The position numbers and the translations under genes were made by a program. DNA of 33,703 nt from Cryobacterium sp. MLB-32 (GTDB lineage Bacteria > Actinomycetota > Actinomycetes > Actinomycetales > Microbacteriaceae): assembly GCF_000738085.1 (NCBI RefSeq), contig NZ_JPRS01000039.1:1-33703 (forward strand). The letters are read 5' to 3'. Shown piece after piece: positions 1 to 8,780 of this stretch; within the stretch, counting starts at the first letter, position 1, and every line of letters begins with the position of its first letter. The notes beneath the pieces were generated by a model. That model searched no databases and was not told the DNA's origin. It worked only from the letters and a program-made list of their open reading frames with translations.

Positions 1-735
1 TCGCGGTGTCGAGGAACGCGGCCAACACCGGGTCGGCGTCGAGAATGTAGCGTTTCATGCCGTTGGGCTGCACCAGCCGGGTCAGAGCCCGCCGCGAGAC
101 GAGCACCTCCTCGCGCGGTTCGACTCCGTCGACATCAAGCGCGTCGCGGTAGCGCACCGACAGTTTTCGCACCGAGTCCACCGGATTGGTCGCCGCGAAC
201 TCCACCAGTTCCTTTTCCGCTGCGATCATGTCGTCGGTGGTCGCGCGCGGTGCCGCCTGCGTCAGGTTCGCCGTGATGTACAGCGCCGAATCCACCGTCA
301 AGGCCCCGGCAGCGAGGGCCTCGGCCACCTCGGAGTATTCCGGCGGTAGCGCCTCGCCGATCAGGCTCCTCCGTGGCTTGGTCGCTGCCCCGACTCGACA
401 GAGTCGCCCGGCCTCCGCCATGGAGATATGTCCGATATCCGTCAGGGCTGCCGCGGCATTCCTGTTGCCGGTTCGGGCCGAGATGCTGTGCGGCCCCGAA
501 TCGTGCTCGAACCGGTCCTGCAGCTGACCGGCCACCTGCGCCTTCAACGCATCCAACCGTCGCCCACTCGCAAACACGGCATCCGCCACCGCCAACAAAC
601 CCGCGTCGGTCATCCGCTGAAGCTCCAACCCGGCACTCGGCCCGCCCTCCGAACACGTCCCGCCACCCAGGCTCGAGAGTACGTGTCGGCGAGTGCCGCC
701 GTGCTCTCGATGAGGAGGTCCGTTGAAGTGGTCAT
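1..735 (-). pseudogene. DUF222/HNH endonuclease-type protein, 5' part, apparently frameshifted, runs off the window
   Basis: Reading leftward from ATG 735 gives MTTSTDLLIESTAALADTYSRAW and then runs into a stop near 612. The other frame is open from about 680 to the window edge and reads ...GLELQRMTDAGLLAVADAVFASGRRLDALKAQ..., continuing through a charged helical region with VRKLSVRYRDALD and ending in RYILDADPVLAAF. This resembles the DUF222 domain of actinobacterial DUF222-HNH proteins; the HNH part would lie beyond base 1. Adding one G to the GGG run near 675-682 would join the two frames into one normal N-terminus. If no frameshift exists, translation could begin at the internal ATG at 613, losing about 45 residues. 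DUF222 proteins are often multicopy in Microbacteriaceae, and their role is not established. There is no good Shine-Dalgarno before 735. Family call fairly sure; broken status less so. Confidence 0.7.
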
Positions 736-947
736 GGCATAATTTTCCCAGCCACCACCGACACTGGAGCGACCTAAATAGCCCTGACCGGGCATTTCTG
801 TGCACAACTCGCAAAGAATTTACCTGTGGAGGAGAAGCGTCGCGCACCCCAGAACCGCGTCTGTGCGCAGGCTGCCCCGGCCCGCCACGGGACACGTCCA
901 TCTAAACTGAGTGAATATTGATTAACTGAAACCGCGTCAAACTTGGT

Positions 948-956
948 ACGGTGCAC
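948..956 (+). promoter_or_regulatory. possible extended -10 promoter of the acyl-CoA synthetase gene
   Basis: TGG-TACGGT about 30 nt before the start codon resembles an extended -10 element (TG-N-TANNNT). A TTGATT about 30 nt upstream is too far away to serve as a good -35. The 736-981 gap holds no gene that I can recognise; it is the divergent promoter region of the DUF222 gene and the acyl-CoA synthetase. Confidence 0.3.
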
Positions 957-981
957 GGGTAGCGATCAAAGGAGATCACGC

Positions 982-2628
982 ATGCTCTCGTACACGGACT
1001 CAGAGTCGAACCAGCCCCTGCTGGAAAGCACCATCGGTGATCATTTCGAACTCACCGTTGCCAGATTTTCCGAGCGAGATGCGCTCATCGAGGTCGCCAC
1101 GGGGAGGCAGTGGACCTACGGCGAGCTCAACGCCTCGGTGGATGCGCTCGCCCTCGGTCTGCTGGCACTCGGCATCGAACGCGGCGACCGGGTCGGCATC
1201 TGGTCACCCAACTGCGCCGAATGGACCATCGTGCAATACGCGACGGCCAAGGTCGGTGCCATCCTGGTGAACGTCAACCCGGCGTTCCGCACGGTCGAAC
1301 TGGAATACGTGGTGAGGCAGTGCGGCATGCGGATGCTCATCTCCGCTCCGTCAGACAAGAACAGCGACTACACCGCCATGGCCCGCGAGGCGAGGGAAGC
1401 CTGCACCGAGCTGCAACAACTCGTCTTCATCGGCACCGACGCCAACCCGGTGCAGGCGGGCGAATTCGACTACCTCCAGGTGCTCGACGCCGGGCGAGAT
1501 GTGTCACCGCTCGACCTGCGCGACCGCATGGACGAGCTGACCGCCCACGATCCCATCAACCTGCAGTACACATCCGGAACCACGGGCTTCCCCAAGGGAG
1601 CCACACTCACCCACCGCAACATCCTCAACAACGGCTTCTTCATCGGTGAGCTGCTCAGTTACACCGAACTCGACAGGGTCGTGCTGCCGGTACCGTTTTA
1701 CCACTGCTTCGGCATGGTCATCGGCAACCTCAACATCTACTCCCATGGGGCGGCCGCCATCATTCCGGGTCGCGGTTTCACGGCATCCGCTGCCCTGCAG
1801 GCCGTGCAGGACCATGGGGGAACCTCGCTCTACGGGGTGCCGACCATGTTCATGGCCGAACTCGCCCTGCCCGACTTCGCCGATTTCGATCTGTCCACGC
1901 TGCGCACGGGTGTGATGGCCGGGTCCACCTGTCCGGTGGCCGTGATGGAGCGGGTAATCGACGAGATGAACATGGTCGACGTGGCCATTTGCTATGGCAT
2001 GACGGAAACCTCGCCCGTGTCCACGATGACCCGGAGCGACGACACCGTCGCCCTCCGCACCTCAACCGTCGGGCGCACGATGCCCCACCTTGAGAACAAG
2101 ATCGTCGACCCCGTAACCGGCAGCACCGTGGAACGCGGCGAGATCGGTGAGCTGTGCACTCGCGGCTACAGCGTGATCTCGGGCTACTGGAACGAACCGG
2201 ACAAGACCAGGGAAGCCATCGACGAAGAGGGCTGGATCCACACCGGAGACCTCGCAAGCATGGACGCCGGCGGCTACATCACGGTGGAGGGGCGCATCAA
2301 AGACATGGTCATTCGCGGGGGCGAGAACATCTACCCGCGCGAGATCGAGGAGTTTCTGTATCGGCACCCATCGATTCGCGATGTGCAGGTGATCGGCGTG
2401 CCCGACGACAAATACGGCGAGGAGCTGATGGCCTGCATCATCCTCGAGTCGGGCGCGGACATGATCTCCGCCGAAGACCTCGCAGAGTTCTGCCGAGGTC
2501 AGCTGGCGCACTTCAAGGTGCCCCGCTACGCCGACGTGCGTGACAGCTTCCCGATGACCGTGTCGGGCAAGATCCGCAAGGTGGCGATGCGCGAAGAGGC
2601 GATCGAGCGGATGTTGCAGGGCCGCTGA
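982..2628 (+). CDS. AMP-dependent acyl-CoA synthetase (fatty-acyl-CoA ligase, ACSF2/FadD-like)
   Basis: A 548-residue ANL-superfamily enzyme that would activate a carboxylic acid with ATP to an acyl-adenylate and transfer it to CoA. The ATP-binding P-loop YTSGTTGFPKG is at residues 196-206. The A5 motif YGMTETSP starts at 338, the A7 HTGD is at 420-423, and the hinge/A8 region GRIKDMVIRGGENI is at 437-450. The catalytic lysine of the C-terminal subdomain lies in SGKIRK (K530). All key residues are present and the length is normal. The sequence most resembles the ACSF2/FadD35-type medium-chain group, but substrate cannot be read from sequence. The start at 982 is chosen because AAAGGAG lies 9 nt upstream; an in-frame ATG at 943 lacks a ribosome site. 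A small hexapeptide-repeat gene follows 120 bp downstream with its own ribosome site. Probable role: fatty acid degradation or lipid remodelling. Confidence 0.92.
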   Translation: MLSYTDSESNQPLLESTIGDHFELTVARFSERDALIEVATGRQWTYGELNASVDALALGLLALGIERGDRVGIWSPNCAEWTIVQYATAKVGAILVNVNPAFRTVELEYVVRQCGMRMLISAPSDKNSDYTAMAREAREACTELQQLVFIGTDANPVQAGEFDYLQVLDAGRDVSPLDLRDRMDELTAHDPINLQYTSGTTGFPKGATLTHRNILNNGFFIGELLSYTELDRVVLPVPFYHCFGMVIGNLNIYSHGAAAIIPGRGFTASAALQAVQDHGGTSLYGVPTMFMAELALPDFADFDLSTLRTGVMAGSTCPVAVMERVIDEMNMVDVAICYGMTETSPVSTMTRSDDTVALRTSTVGRTMPHLENKIVDPVTGSTVERGEIGELCTRGYSVISGYWNEPDKTREAIDEEGWIHTGDLASMDAGGYITVEGRIKDMVIRGGENIYPREIEEFLYRHPSIRDVQVIGVPDDKYGEELMACIILESGADMISAEDLAEFCRGQLAHFKVPRYADVRDSFPMTVSGKIRKVAMREEAIERMLQGR

Positions 2629-2748
2629 ACGCGGGTTCGGCCGACCCGGTGTTCCGCCTGCAGCGAATCAGTCCACACTCACAGCTTCCCGTGGAATTCC
2701 CGACCGGGTGTTTCAGTTTCACGTAAGTGTGGTCAATCGGAGGTTGCA

Positions 2749-3135
2749 ATGGCACGAGTTAATGAAGAAGTAGAGTTCGCGTCGGGCGTCGTCGCGAAGT
2801 ATCGTCGGCACGCCAACGGCCAGGGATTTGTCTCGGCAGGGGCACGAGTGCATCCGGGAGCGTTTGTGTCCGGTACGGCCTACGTCGAGAGCGGTGCCGA
2901 GGTGGGCGCCGACACCTGGATCGGCCCGGGAAGCTGGATCGACCACGGCGCGATCGTCGGCACCAAGGTCTTCATCGGCCAGAACGTGCACGTGGGCGCT
3001 GACTCCCGCATCGGAAATGGAGCCCGCCTCGGCAGCCACTCCCGGATCGGACGCGCCGCCAGCATCCCCGGAAGTGCCCGATTGGATCGGGATACCCGCG
3101 TGCCTGAGCAGACGGTTGTGCGCCGAGCCGCCTAG
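2749..3135 (+). CDS. Small left-handed beta-helix (hexapeptide repeat) protein
   Basis: A 128-residue protein. After about 25 residues it consists almost wholly of imperfect hexapeptide repeats (V/I-x-x-G/S-A-x), for example ARVHPGAFVSGTAYVESGAEVGADTWIGPGSWI. This predicts about five turns of a left-handed beta-helix, as in acyl/acetyltransferases and gamma-carbonic anhydrases. There is no room for a separate donor-binding domain, and I see no clear three-histidine zinc set, so enzymatic activity is uncertain. ATG 2749 has GGAGG 5 nt upstream, which fixes the start. It follows the acyl-CoA synthetase, which might suggest an acyl-transfer context, but the genes are separate units. The gene ends 18 bp from the convergent DUF445 gene. 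Function unknown; it could act as a scaffold or as a trimer within a larger complex. Confidence 0.75.
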   Translation: MARVNEEVEFASGVVAKYRRHANGQGFVSAGARVHPGAFVSGTAYVESGAEVGADTWIGPGSWIDHGAIVGTKVFIGQNVHVGADSRIGNGARLGSHSRIGRAASIPGSARLDRDTRVPEQTVVRRAA

Positions 3136-3153
3136 GTTGCGGCCGGCGTCGAC

Positions 3154-4437
3154 CTAGAACAGGGCGGCCACCGCGTTCGCGGCAGCGAAAATGGTGAGGC
3201 CGGCGAGCGATCCCACAATGGTGCCGTTGATGCGGATGAACTGCAGGTCGCGGCCGACCTGCAGTTCGATCTTCGCGCTGGTCTCGGCCGAATCCCATCG
3301 CTCGACGGTTTCGGTGATCACGCCGGCGATCTCGTGCCCGTAGTTCTGCACAAGGCCCGTGACGGAGTCCACCAGCCAGCGGTCGATCCTGCTGCCGAGA
3401 GCACCGTCGCGCGCCAGCCGCGAACCCACGTCGACGAGCGCATCCCGAATACCGGCGCGCACGGCGCTGTGCGGGTCGTCCAGGGCGGCAGTCAGGGAAG
3501 CCTTCACTGATTCCCAGGTCTCTCCCGCGAATTCCCGCAGCCGCGGGCTGTCGAGAAGACCGAGCTTGAGGTTTTCGACCCGAGAGATCATGGTCGGGTC
3601 GTGCTGCAGGTCGGCCATCAGCTCGGCCAGATAGCGGTCGATGGCCTCCCGCACCGGATGATGCGGCTGGGCGCGAACGCCTTCGACGAAGGCGATTACC
3701 TCCCGGTAGGCGCGATCGTCCACGAGTTTGTCGACGAACCCGGGAAGCCAGCTCGGCAGCCGCACCGAGACGGCCCGCCCGAACGCCTCCGGGTGCGCGC
3801 GCAGCCAGGCATCCGCCCGGTCAAGCAGCAGATCGACGCCCGCGTGCTGCTGGCCGGACGATACGAGGCGCTCCCCCACCCGACCGAGACTGGGACCCCA
3901 CTCGGGCCGCACGAGGTGCTCCCGGGCCACGGATTCGATCAGACTCTTGATCGCATCGTCGTTGAGCAGCTCCAGCACGCTGCCGCCGGCATTCGCGACC
4001 TCCCCGGTCAGGCGGTCCGCGTTGCTCGAGACGGAGAGCCAGCCGCCCACGCGGCGAGAGATCCCCACGGACTCCAACTTGCCGCGCACAACCGACTCAG
4101 CCAGGAAATTCGCTTCGACGAACTCGCCCAGGCTCGCGCCGATCTCGTTTTTACGGGTCGCGATGATGTTGGTGTGCGGGATGCGCAGCCCGAGCGGATA
4201 TCGAAACAACGCGGTCACGGCGAACCAGTCGGCGATCGCACCGACCATGCCGCCCTCGGCGGCGGCACGCACATAGCCCAGCCACGGATAGCGGTCTTGG
4301 AGGGCGAACGAGACAGTGAAAATTACGGCCATAAGTACGAGCAGGGCTGCCGCGAGCCGCTTCATGCGGGTGAGCGCCACACTGCGTGCGGCGTCCTGGG
4401 GCGACAGGGTTGCCGGCGTGGTCAGCGCGCTGGTCAT
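3154..4437 (-). CDS. DUF445 family membrane protein
   Basis: A 427-residue protein of the DUF445 (YjiN-like) family. It has a hydrophobic segment at about residues 28-46 (AAALLVLMAVIFTVSFAL). The typical DUF445 stretch follows: AAAEGGMVGAIADWFAVTALFRYPLG, then HTNIIATRKNEIGASLGEFVEANFL. A long amphipathic, partly helical middle ends in a second hydrophobic segment at the C-terminus (GSLAGLTIFAAANAVAALF). The predicted topology is two membrane anchors with a large soluble middle; no catalytic residues are known for the family. ATG 4437 lies 7 nt after the epimerase stop with GAGGCG just before it, so it is probably the third gene of the deoR-galM-DUF445 transcript. Its molecular role is unknown, and operon placement need not mean a sugar function. 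Confidence 0.88.
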   Translation of the reverse strand: MTSALTTPATLSPQDAARSVALTRMKRLAAALLVLMAVIFTVSFALQDRYPWLGYVRAAAEGGMVGAIADWFAVTALFRYPLGLRIPHTNIIATRKNEIGASLGEFVEANFLAESVVRGKLESVGISRRVGGWLSVSSNADRLTGEVANAGGSVLELLNDDAIKSLIESVAREHLVRPEWGPSLGRVGERLVSSGQQHAGVDLLLDRADAWLRAHPEAFGRAVSVRLPSWLPGFVDKLVDDRAYREVIAFVEGVRAQPHHPVREAIDRYLAELMADLQHDPTMISRVENLKLGLLDSPRLREFAGETWESVKASLTAALDDPHSAVRAGIRDALVDVGSRLARDGALGSRIDRWLVDSVTGLVQNYGHEIAGVITETVERWDSAETSAKIELQVGRDLQFIRINGTIVGSLAGLTIFAAANAVAALF

Positions 4438-4444
4438 CGACGCC

Positions 4445-5391
4445 TCAGGCGGTGAAACCGGAGTGACGGATGCCCCAGCGCACGACCCAGGTCTCGTCCG
4501 GTGCGAGCCAGCGCAGGCCGGCCCCGGAGTTGAAGGCGTCTGCCGGAGCTGTCATGGGTTCGATCGCCACGGCCTGGCCGGTGACCGCGGGTCCGTCTCC
4601 CGTGCGGGTGGGGAAGTTGCGCGGGGTGAAGACCTGCACGTAGCGCATGTTCTCGTCGCCCCAGAGGGTGAGTGAGCGCCCGTCGGGTGCCGTGAGGCTG
4701 TGTTCTCCGCGGTCTCCGACGACCTGGACGGCGGCGAATCCGTCGTCGAGGTCGATGTCACCGATACGCACGCCCGTGCGGAGGTCGAATGCGGTGCCCT
4801 GCACCGGGGACTCCCCCACCGGTTCAAGCGGTCGTCCACGTCGATGTGGGTGTCGGCGGCCACCCGCAGGACCAGGTCGCCGGTGGGCACGCCGCCGATG
4901 CGGAGGTATGGGTGGGCGCCCACGGCCACCGGGGCATCAGTTTCGCCCACGTTGCGCAGCGTATGGGTGACCGCGAGCCCGTCATCGACGAGCTCGTACG
5001 TCACCTCCGTGTCGAGCTGAAACGGGTAGCCGGCCTGCGGGAAGACGGAGGCACCGAGGGTCACCGACCCGGCGGTACGGGAGATCAGGGTGTACGGCGC
5101 GAAACGGAGCAGCCCGTGAATGGCGTTGGAACGAGCCGGCTCGGTGAGCGCGAGCTGGCGTCGCACGCCGTTCTGCTGCCACACGCCGTCGCGAATGCGG
5201 TTTGGCCAGGGCACGAGCACGATTCCGGCAGCCATCGGGGGCTGGGCCTCGACCGGAAAGGGTTCCGTCAGGTCTATGCCGCCCAAGGCATACGATCGGA
5301 TTCCCGCCGCCACCTCGGTGATGACGGCCGTGGCCCGTCCACTCGGCGTGTCGGCCGTGAGCTCAAACTGGGTTCCCGTGGCTGGTCGCAT
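4445..5391 (-). pseudogene. galM: Aldose 1-epimerase (galactose mutarotase), one-base frameshift
   Basis: Two overlapping frames together make one GalM-family protein of about 315 residues. Frame one from ATG 5391 carries PWPNRIRDGVW, NAIHGLLR (H92) and VGAHPYL (H160), the substrate-binding and catalytic histidines. It then loses homology after HIDVDDRLN near 4825. The other frame resumes with PVGESPVQGTAFDLRTG and runs through the C-terminal glutamate region IEPMTAPADAFN to a stop at 4445. The join needs one extra C in the AACCGG stretch at about 4818-4824. As written, the protein would lose its C-terminal third including the general base. It would interconvert alpha and beta anomers of galactose ahead of GalK. 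It starts 4 nt after the regulator and is followed 7 nt later by the DUF445 gene. The break may be a sequencing error (see findings). Confidence 0.85.
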
Positions 5392-5395
5392 GCGC

Positions 5396-6234
5396 CTAGT
5401 TTATTGCGGCATTCGCGGGTTGAAGCACCGTGAGCCCGGTGTCGCGCAACGCGGCGAGCGCTGCCGGATCGGCACCGATATCCGTGACCAGCGTGTCGAA
5501 GTCGCCGAGCATCCCGATGAGCCCGAGGTGCACCTGCCCGAGCTTCGATCCGTCGGCCACAACGACGGTTCGGGCGGCCGCCGCGAGCATGAGCGTCTTG
5601 ACGCCGGCCTCGGGAAGGTTGATGTTGGTGACTCCCCGCTCCACGTCAACCCCGTTGCATCCGATGAAGCGAGGTCGGCGTGCACCTGGCTGAGCACGAT
5701 TGCCGCGAGGGGCTCCACCAGGGAGTGCTGCAGCGGGCGCAACGAGCCACCCGTGACGATCACGGTGAACCGGGGAATGGTGGACTCGAGTTCGAGGGCG
5801 ATGCTCAGGCCGTTCGTGATCACCACGACATCCCGCAGCTCCGTGCGGTTGCGCAGCGCGCGAGCAATGGCCAGGGTGGTCGTTCCCACATCGAGGATCA
5901 CGCTCTGCCCGCTGCGCACGAGGGACGCCGCGAGCTCGCCGATCTGCTGCTTGGGCACGACGGATGCCGCGAGCGCCTCCTCAAAAGAGAACTCGCGTTC
6001 CGGCCGTCCCACGGCACCCGCTCCGGCCGGGTGCGCGGGCACCGCACCGCCGTGCACCCGACGGGCGAGCCCGAGCAGCACAAGGGAATCCAGGTCGGCT
6101 CGCGCGGTCACCCCGGACACGTTGAAGGCGGTGCGCAGCTCGCTGACCCGTACGAATCCCCGCTCCGCCAGCAGGCTGAGAATCTGCTCGCGTCGCAGGT
6201 GCGCGGGCTCTCGTTCGATGATCGGTTCAGACAT
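5396..6234 (-). pseudogene. DeoR family transcriptional regulator, one-base frameshift
   Basis: The N-terminal part has a DeoR winged helix-turn-helix (HLRREQILSLLAERGFVRVSELRTAFNVSGVTARADLDSL, with the RVHGGAV wing). The DeoR sensor domain follows, with VILDVGTTTLAIARAL and VVITNGLSIALEL. At about 5668 the frame breaks after VHADLA. The other frame supplies the canonical continuation FIGCNGVDVERGVTNINLPEAGVK... to TAG 5396. One base is missing in GCTTC. As written, the product would have a garbled C-terminal end lacking the effector-domain tail. The start is taken as ATG 6234; a GTG at 6252 is possible, with GGGAG close to either. Divergent from galT-galK and 4 nt before galM, it is the obvious local repressor of galactose use. 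The inducer is not readable; DeoR proteins usually sense phosphosugars. Confidence 0.85.
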
Positions 6235-6270
6235 GAGCCCATCTTCTCCCACTTGGAATTACTTTTCAAT

Positions 6271-6289
6271 GCGAAAGCTCTAGTTTCGC
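6271..6289. promoter_or_regulatory. candidate operator between deoR and galT: GCGAAA-7-TTTCGC inverted repeat
   Basis: A perfect 6-bp inverted repeat (GCGAAA, 7-bp spacer, TTTCGC) sits in the middle of the 84-bp region separating the divergent regulator and galT. Its TTTCG/CGAAA half-sites resemble those reported for DeoR-family sugar repressors. Placement suggests control of both directions; binding is an inference. Confidence 0.5.
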
Positions 6290-6318
6290 TTACGCAAATA
6301 GATTATTGTGGAATCGCC

Positions 6319-7563
6319 ATGACACATTCAGATTTCGCCGCAGCCGCTGACACCGCCCCCACCAGCGCCGCCAGAGCGCCCTTCGTCGCCGACGACCGCA
6401 TCGTTCGGCATCGGCATTCCCTCGCCGACGGCCGCGACCTCGTGTACTTCGACGATCCGGACACGACCCTGCCTCCCGAGCGAGCGCTGGACACCCGCGA
6501 CGCCGAGGCACGCCCCTTCACGGCCCGCATGCGCCAGGACCCGCTCACGGGAGAGTGGATCTCCATCGCCGCCAACCGCCAGAATCGGGTCTTCCTGCCG
6601 CCGGCTCACCTCGACCCGCTCGCACCGGCCACTCCGGACAATCCTTCGGAGATCCCGAGCAACTACGACGTGGCCGTCTTCGAAAACAAGTCACCCTCAT
6701 TCGGCCCGCTACTGACGGATGCGGACGCTCCGGCCGGCCTCGATGATCTGGCCGCCATCGGGCTGGGTCGCAGCCGCACGTCCGTGGGACGCTGCGAAGT
6801 GGTCTGCTTCAGCCCCGAGCATGAGGGGTCCTTCGCGAGCCTGTCGGTGACGCGTGCCCGAACGGTGATCGAGGCCTGGGCCGAGCGCACGCACGTGCTT
6901 TCGCAGATGCCGGGCATCGAGCAGGTGTTTCCGTTCGAGAACCGTGGCGAGGCCATCGGGGTGACCCTGCACCATCCGCACGGACAGATCTACAGTTACC
7001 CCTACGTCACGCCGCGCACCCAGCGCGTGATCGAATCGCTCGAGACCTACGGCCCCACCCTCTTCGCCGACATCCTCGCAAGCGAGCAGGCGTCGGAACG
7101 GGTCATCCTGCGCGGCGAACACTGGACGGCGTTCGTTCCGTTCGCGGCCCGCTGGCCGATCGAGGTGCACATGCTTCCCAACCGCCAGCTGCCCGACTTC
7201 GCCGCGACCACGCTCGCCGAGCGCGATGAACTCTCCGTGCTCTATCGCCGGTTGCTGCGCGGGATCGACGCCATCTACGCGACGCCCACGCCGTACATTG
7301 CCGCCTGGCATCAGGCTCCGGTCAACACGCACCGATCGGACATCCGTCTGATGCTGCAGGTGACGAGCCCGCGACGGGCGGAAGACAAGCTCAAGTTTTT
7401 GGCCGGCTCCGAGGCCGCGATGGGCGCGTGGATCGGCGACGTGGCGCCGGAACAGGCCGCCGCGACCATCCGCGCGGCCGTCGAGCGGGCAGCGGCACAC
7501 GACACTGCCGCAGACACAGACACAGACACAGACACAGACACCAGCACGGAGGCACACGCATGA
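6319..7563 (+). CDS. galT: Galactose-1-phosphate uridylyltransferase
   Basis: A 414-residue GalT, second enzyme of the Leloir pathway: UDP-glucose + Gal-1-P gives UDP-galactose + Glc-1-P. The N-terminal domain has DPLTGEWISIAANRQNRVFLPP and the conserved SVGRCEVVCFSPEHEGSF. The active-site HPH-x-Q motif lies in LHHPHGQIYSYPY (H219-P220-H221-G222-Q223); H221 is the expected nucleophile. The C-terminal domain (PFAARWPIEVHMLPNRQLPDF, YIAAWHQAP) is intact. The last 24 residues are an unusual low-complexity tail, DTDTDTDTDTSTEAHA, encoded by a hexanucleotide repeat. Start ATG 6319 is preferred because the ORF upstream runs antisense to the regulator and homology begins after it; only a weak ribosome site (GGAA) is visible. 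The stop overlaps the galK start by 4 nt, so the two are translationally coupled. Confidence 0.93.
   Translation: MTHSDFAAAADTAPTSAARAPFVADDRIVRHRHSLADGRDLVYFDDPDTTLPPERALDTRDAEARPFTARMRQDPLTGEWISIAANRQNRVFLPPAHLDPLAPATPDNPSEIPSNYDVAVFENKSPSFGPLLTDADAPAGLDDLAAIGLGRSRTSVGRCEVVCFSPEHEGSFASLSVTRARTVIEAWAERTHVLSQMPGIEQVFPFENRGEAIGVTLHHPHGQIYSYPYVTPRTQRVIESLETYGPTLFADILASEQASERVILRGEHWTAFVPFAARWPIEVHMLPNRQLPDFAATTLAERDELSVLYRRLLRGIDAIYATPTPYIAAWHQAPVNTHRSDIRLMLQVTSPRRAEDKLKFLAGSEAAMGAWIGDVAPEQAAATIRAAVERAAAHDTAADTDTDTDTDTSTEAHA
7513..7542 (+). repeat. hexanucleotide tandem repeat (GACACA x4 + GACACC) at the 3' end of galT
   Basis: Five adjacent 6-bp units encode the (DT)n tail of GalT. Gain or loss of whole units keeps the reading frame and changes the tail by two residues per unit. 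Confidence 0.85.
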
Positions 7564-8750
7564 CCGATCTTGAACGCTCGACCCGCGAGGGCTTCACCAG
7601 CCGGTTCAATCGTGATCCGCTCGGCCTCTGGTCGGCGCCCGGCCGGGTAAACCTCATCGGCGAACACACCGACTACAACGACGGCTTCGTCTTCCCGTTC
7701 GCAATCGACCGCCGCACCATCGTGGCGCTCGCGCCGCGCACCGACAGACTCATCCGGGTGGCCAGCTCCTTCGCCGAGGCAGCCATCGAGCTTTCCCTCG
7801 ACGAGCTGATTCCCGAGAACCTGCACGGCTGGTCCGCGTACCCGCTCGGCGTCGCCTGGGCCCTCGGCAGTTACGGAGCTGACCTCTCTGCTGCAAGCGG
7901 CTTCGAACTGTACATCGACTCCGAGGTGCCGATCGGCGCGGGCCTCTCGTCATCCGCTGCCATCGAAAGCGCCGTCGCGCTCGCGCTCAACGACGTCTGG
8001 AACCTGGGTCTCGACCGACCCACCCTCGCCAGGGTCGGCCAGCTCGCCGAGAACCGGGCGGTGGGCGCGCCCACCGGCATCATGGACCAATCAGCGTCCC
8101 TGCTGGGCCAGGCGGATGCCGCGGTCTTCCTCGACTGCCGCACCCTCGCCGCCGAGGTGATCCCCTTGGGCTTCGACGCCGCCGACCTCGACCTGCTCAT
8201 CGTCGACACCCGGGTCAGCCACTCTCACGCCACCGGAGGCTATGCCGATCGGCGGGCCTCCTGCGAGGCGGGCGCCGCCGCCCTCGGTGTCGACTCTCTG
8301 CGCGATGTCTTCGAAGCCGACCTCGCCGGGGCCGCGGAACTGCTCGACGACGAGACCTTCCGGCGAGTGCGTCACATCGTCACCGAGAACCAGCGCGTGC
8401 TCGACACCGTGCGCACCCTGCGCGAACAGGGTCCGACCGCGATCGGTCCCCTGCTCGACGCCTCGCACGTGTCGATGCGCGACGACTTCGAAATCTCGGT
8501 TCCGCAGCTCGACCTCGCCGTGGAGACGGCGCGCCGTGCTGGCGCCATCGGGGCACGCATGACCGGCGGAGGTTTCGGCGGTGCGGCCATCGCGCTCACG
8601 CCGCGCACGCTGCTCCCCGCGGTACGTGCAGCCGTGGCCGAAGCCTTCCGCGTGGCCGAATATGCCGCGCCGGACATGTTCGTGGTGCGCGCGGGCGATG
8701 GCGCCCTGCGCCACCCCGCCCACGCGAATGCGCTGCCCACGGCCGGGTAG
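7560..8750 (+). CDS. galK: Galactokinase
   Basis: A 396-residue GHMP-family kinase that phosphorylates galactose to galactose-1-phosphate, the substrate of the adjacent GalT. The galactokinase signature GRVNLIGEHTDY is at residues 28-39. The ATP-binding GHMP motif VPIGAGLSSSAA is at 123-134. The catalytic aspartate is D176 in GIMDQSA, and the third GHMP motif MTGGGFGG is at 334-341. All motifs are intact and the length is normal. The ATG overlaps the galT TGA (ATGA), which fixes the start and implies coupled translation. A weak GC-rich hairpin follows at 8757-8775 before the convergent binding-protein gene. No galE (UDP-galactose 4-epimerase) is in the window, so it must lie elsewhere if the pathway is complete. 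Confidence 0.95.
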   Translation: MTDLERSTREGFTSRFNRDPLGLWSAPGRVNLIGEHTDYNDGFVFPFAIDRRTIVALAPRTDRLIRVASSFAEAAIELSLDELIPENLHGWSAYPLGVAWALGSYGADLSAASGFELYIDSEVPIGAGLSSSAAIESAVALALNDVWNLGLDRPTLARVGQLAENRAVGAPTGIMDQSASLLGQADAAVFLDCRTLAAEVIPLGFDAADLDLLIVDTRVSHSHATGGYADRRASCEAGAAALGVDSLRDVFEADLAGAAELLDDETFRRVRHIVTENQRVLDTVRTLREQGPTAIGPLLDASHVSMRDDFEISVPQLDLAVETARRAGAIGARMTGGGFGGAAIALTPRTLLPAVRAAVAEAFRVAEYAAPDMFVVRAGDGALRHPAHANALPTAG

Positions 8751-8756
8751 ACCTCT

Positions 8757-8775
8757 CTTGCCCGGGTCGGGCGAG
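8757..8775. terminator. possible bidirectional terminator between galK and the binding-protein gene
   Basis: CTTGCCCG-ggt-CGGGCGAG forms an 8-bp stem (one wobble pair) with a 3-nt loop in the 30-bp gap between convergent genes. There is no U-tract. Confidence 0.4.
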
Positions 8776-8780
8776 CGACG

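Noticed and set aside
186..742. Several plus-strand open frames opposite the DUF222 gene
   Set aside because: They are antisense shadows in high-GC DNA: the peptides are Arg/Pro/Ser-rich without family features, while the minus frame is protein-like.
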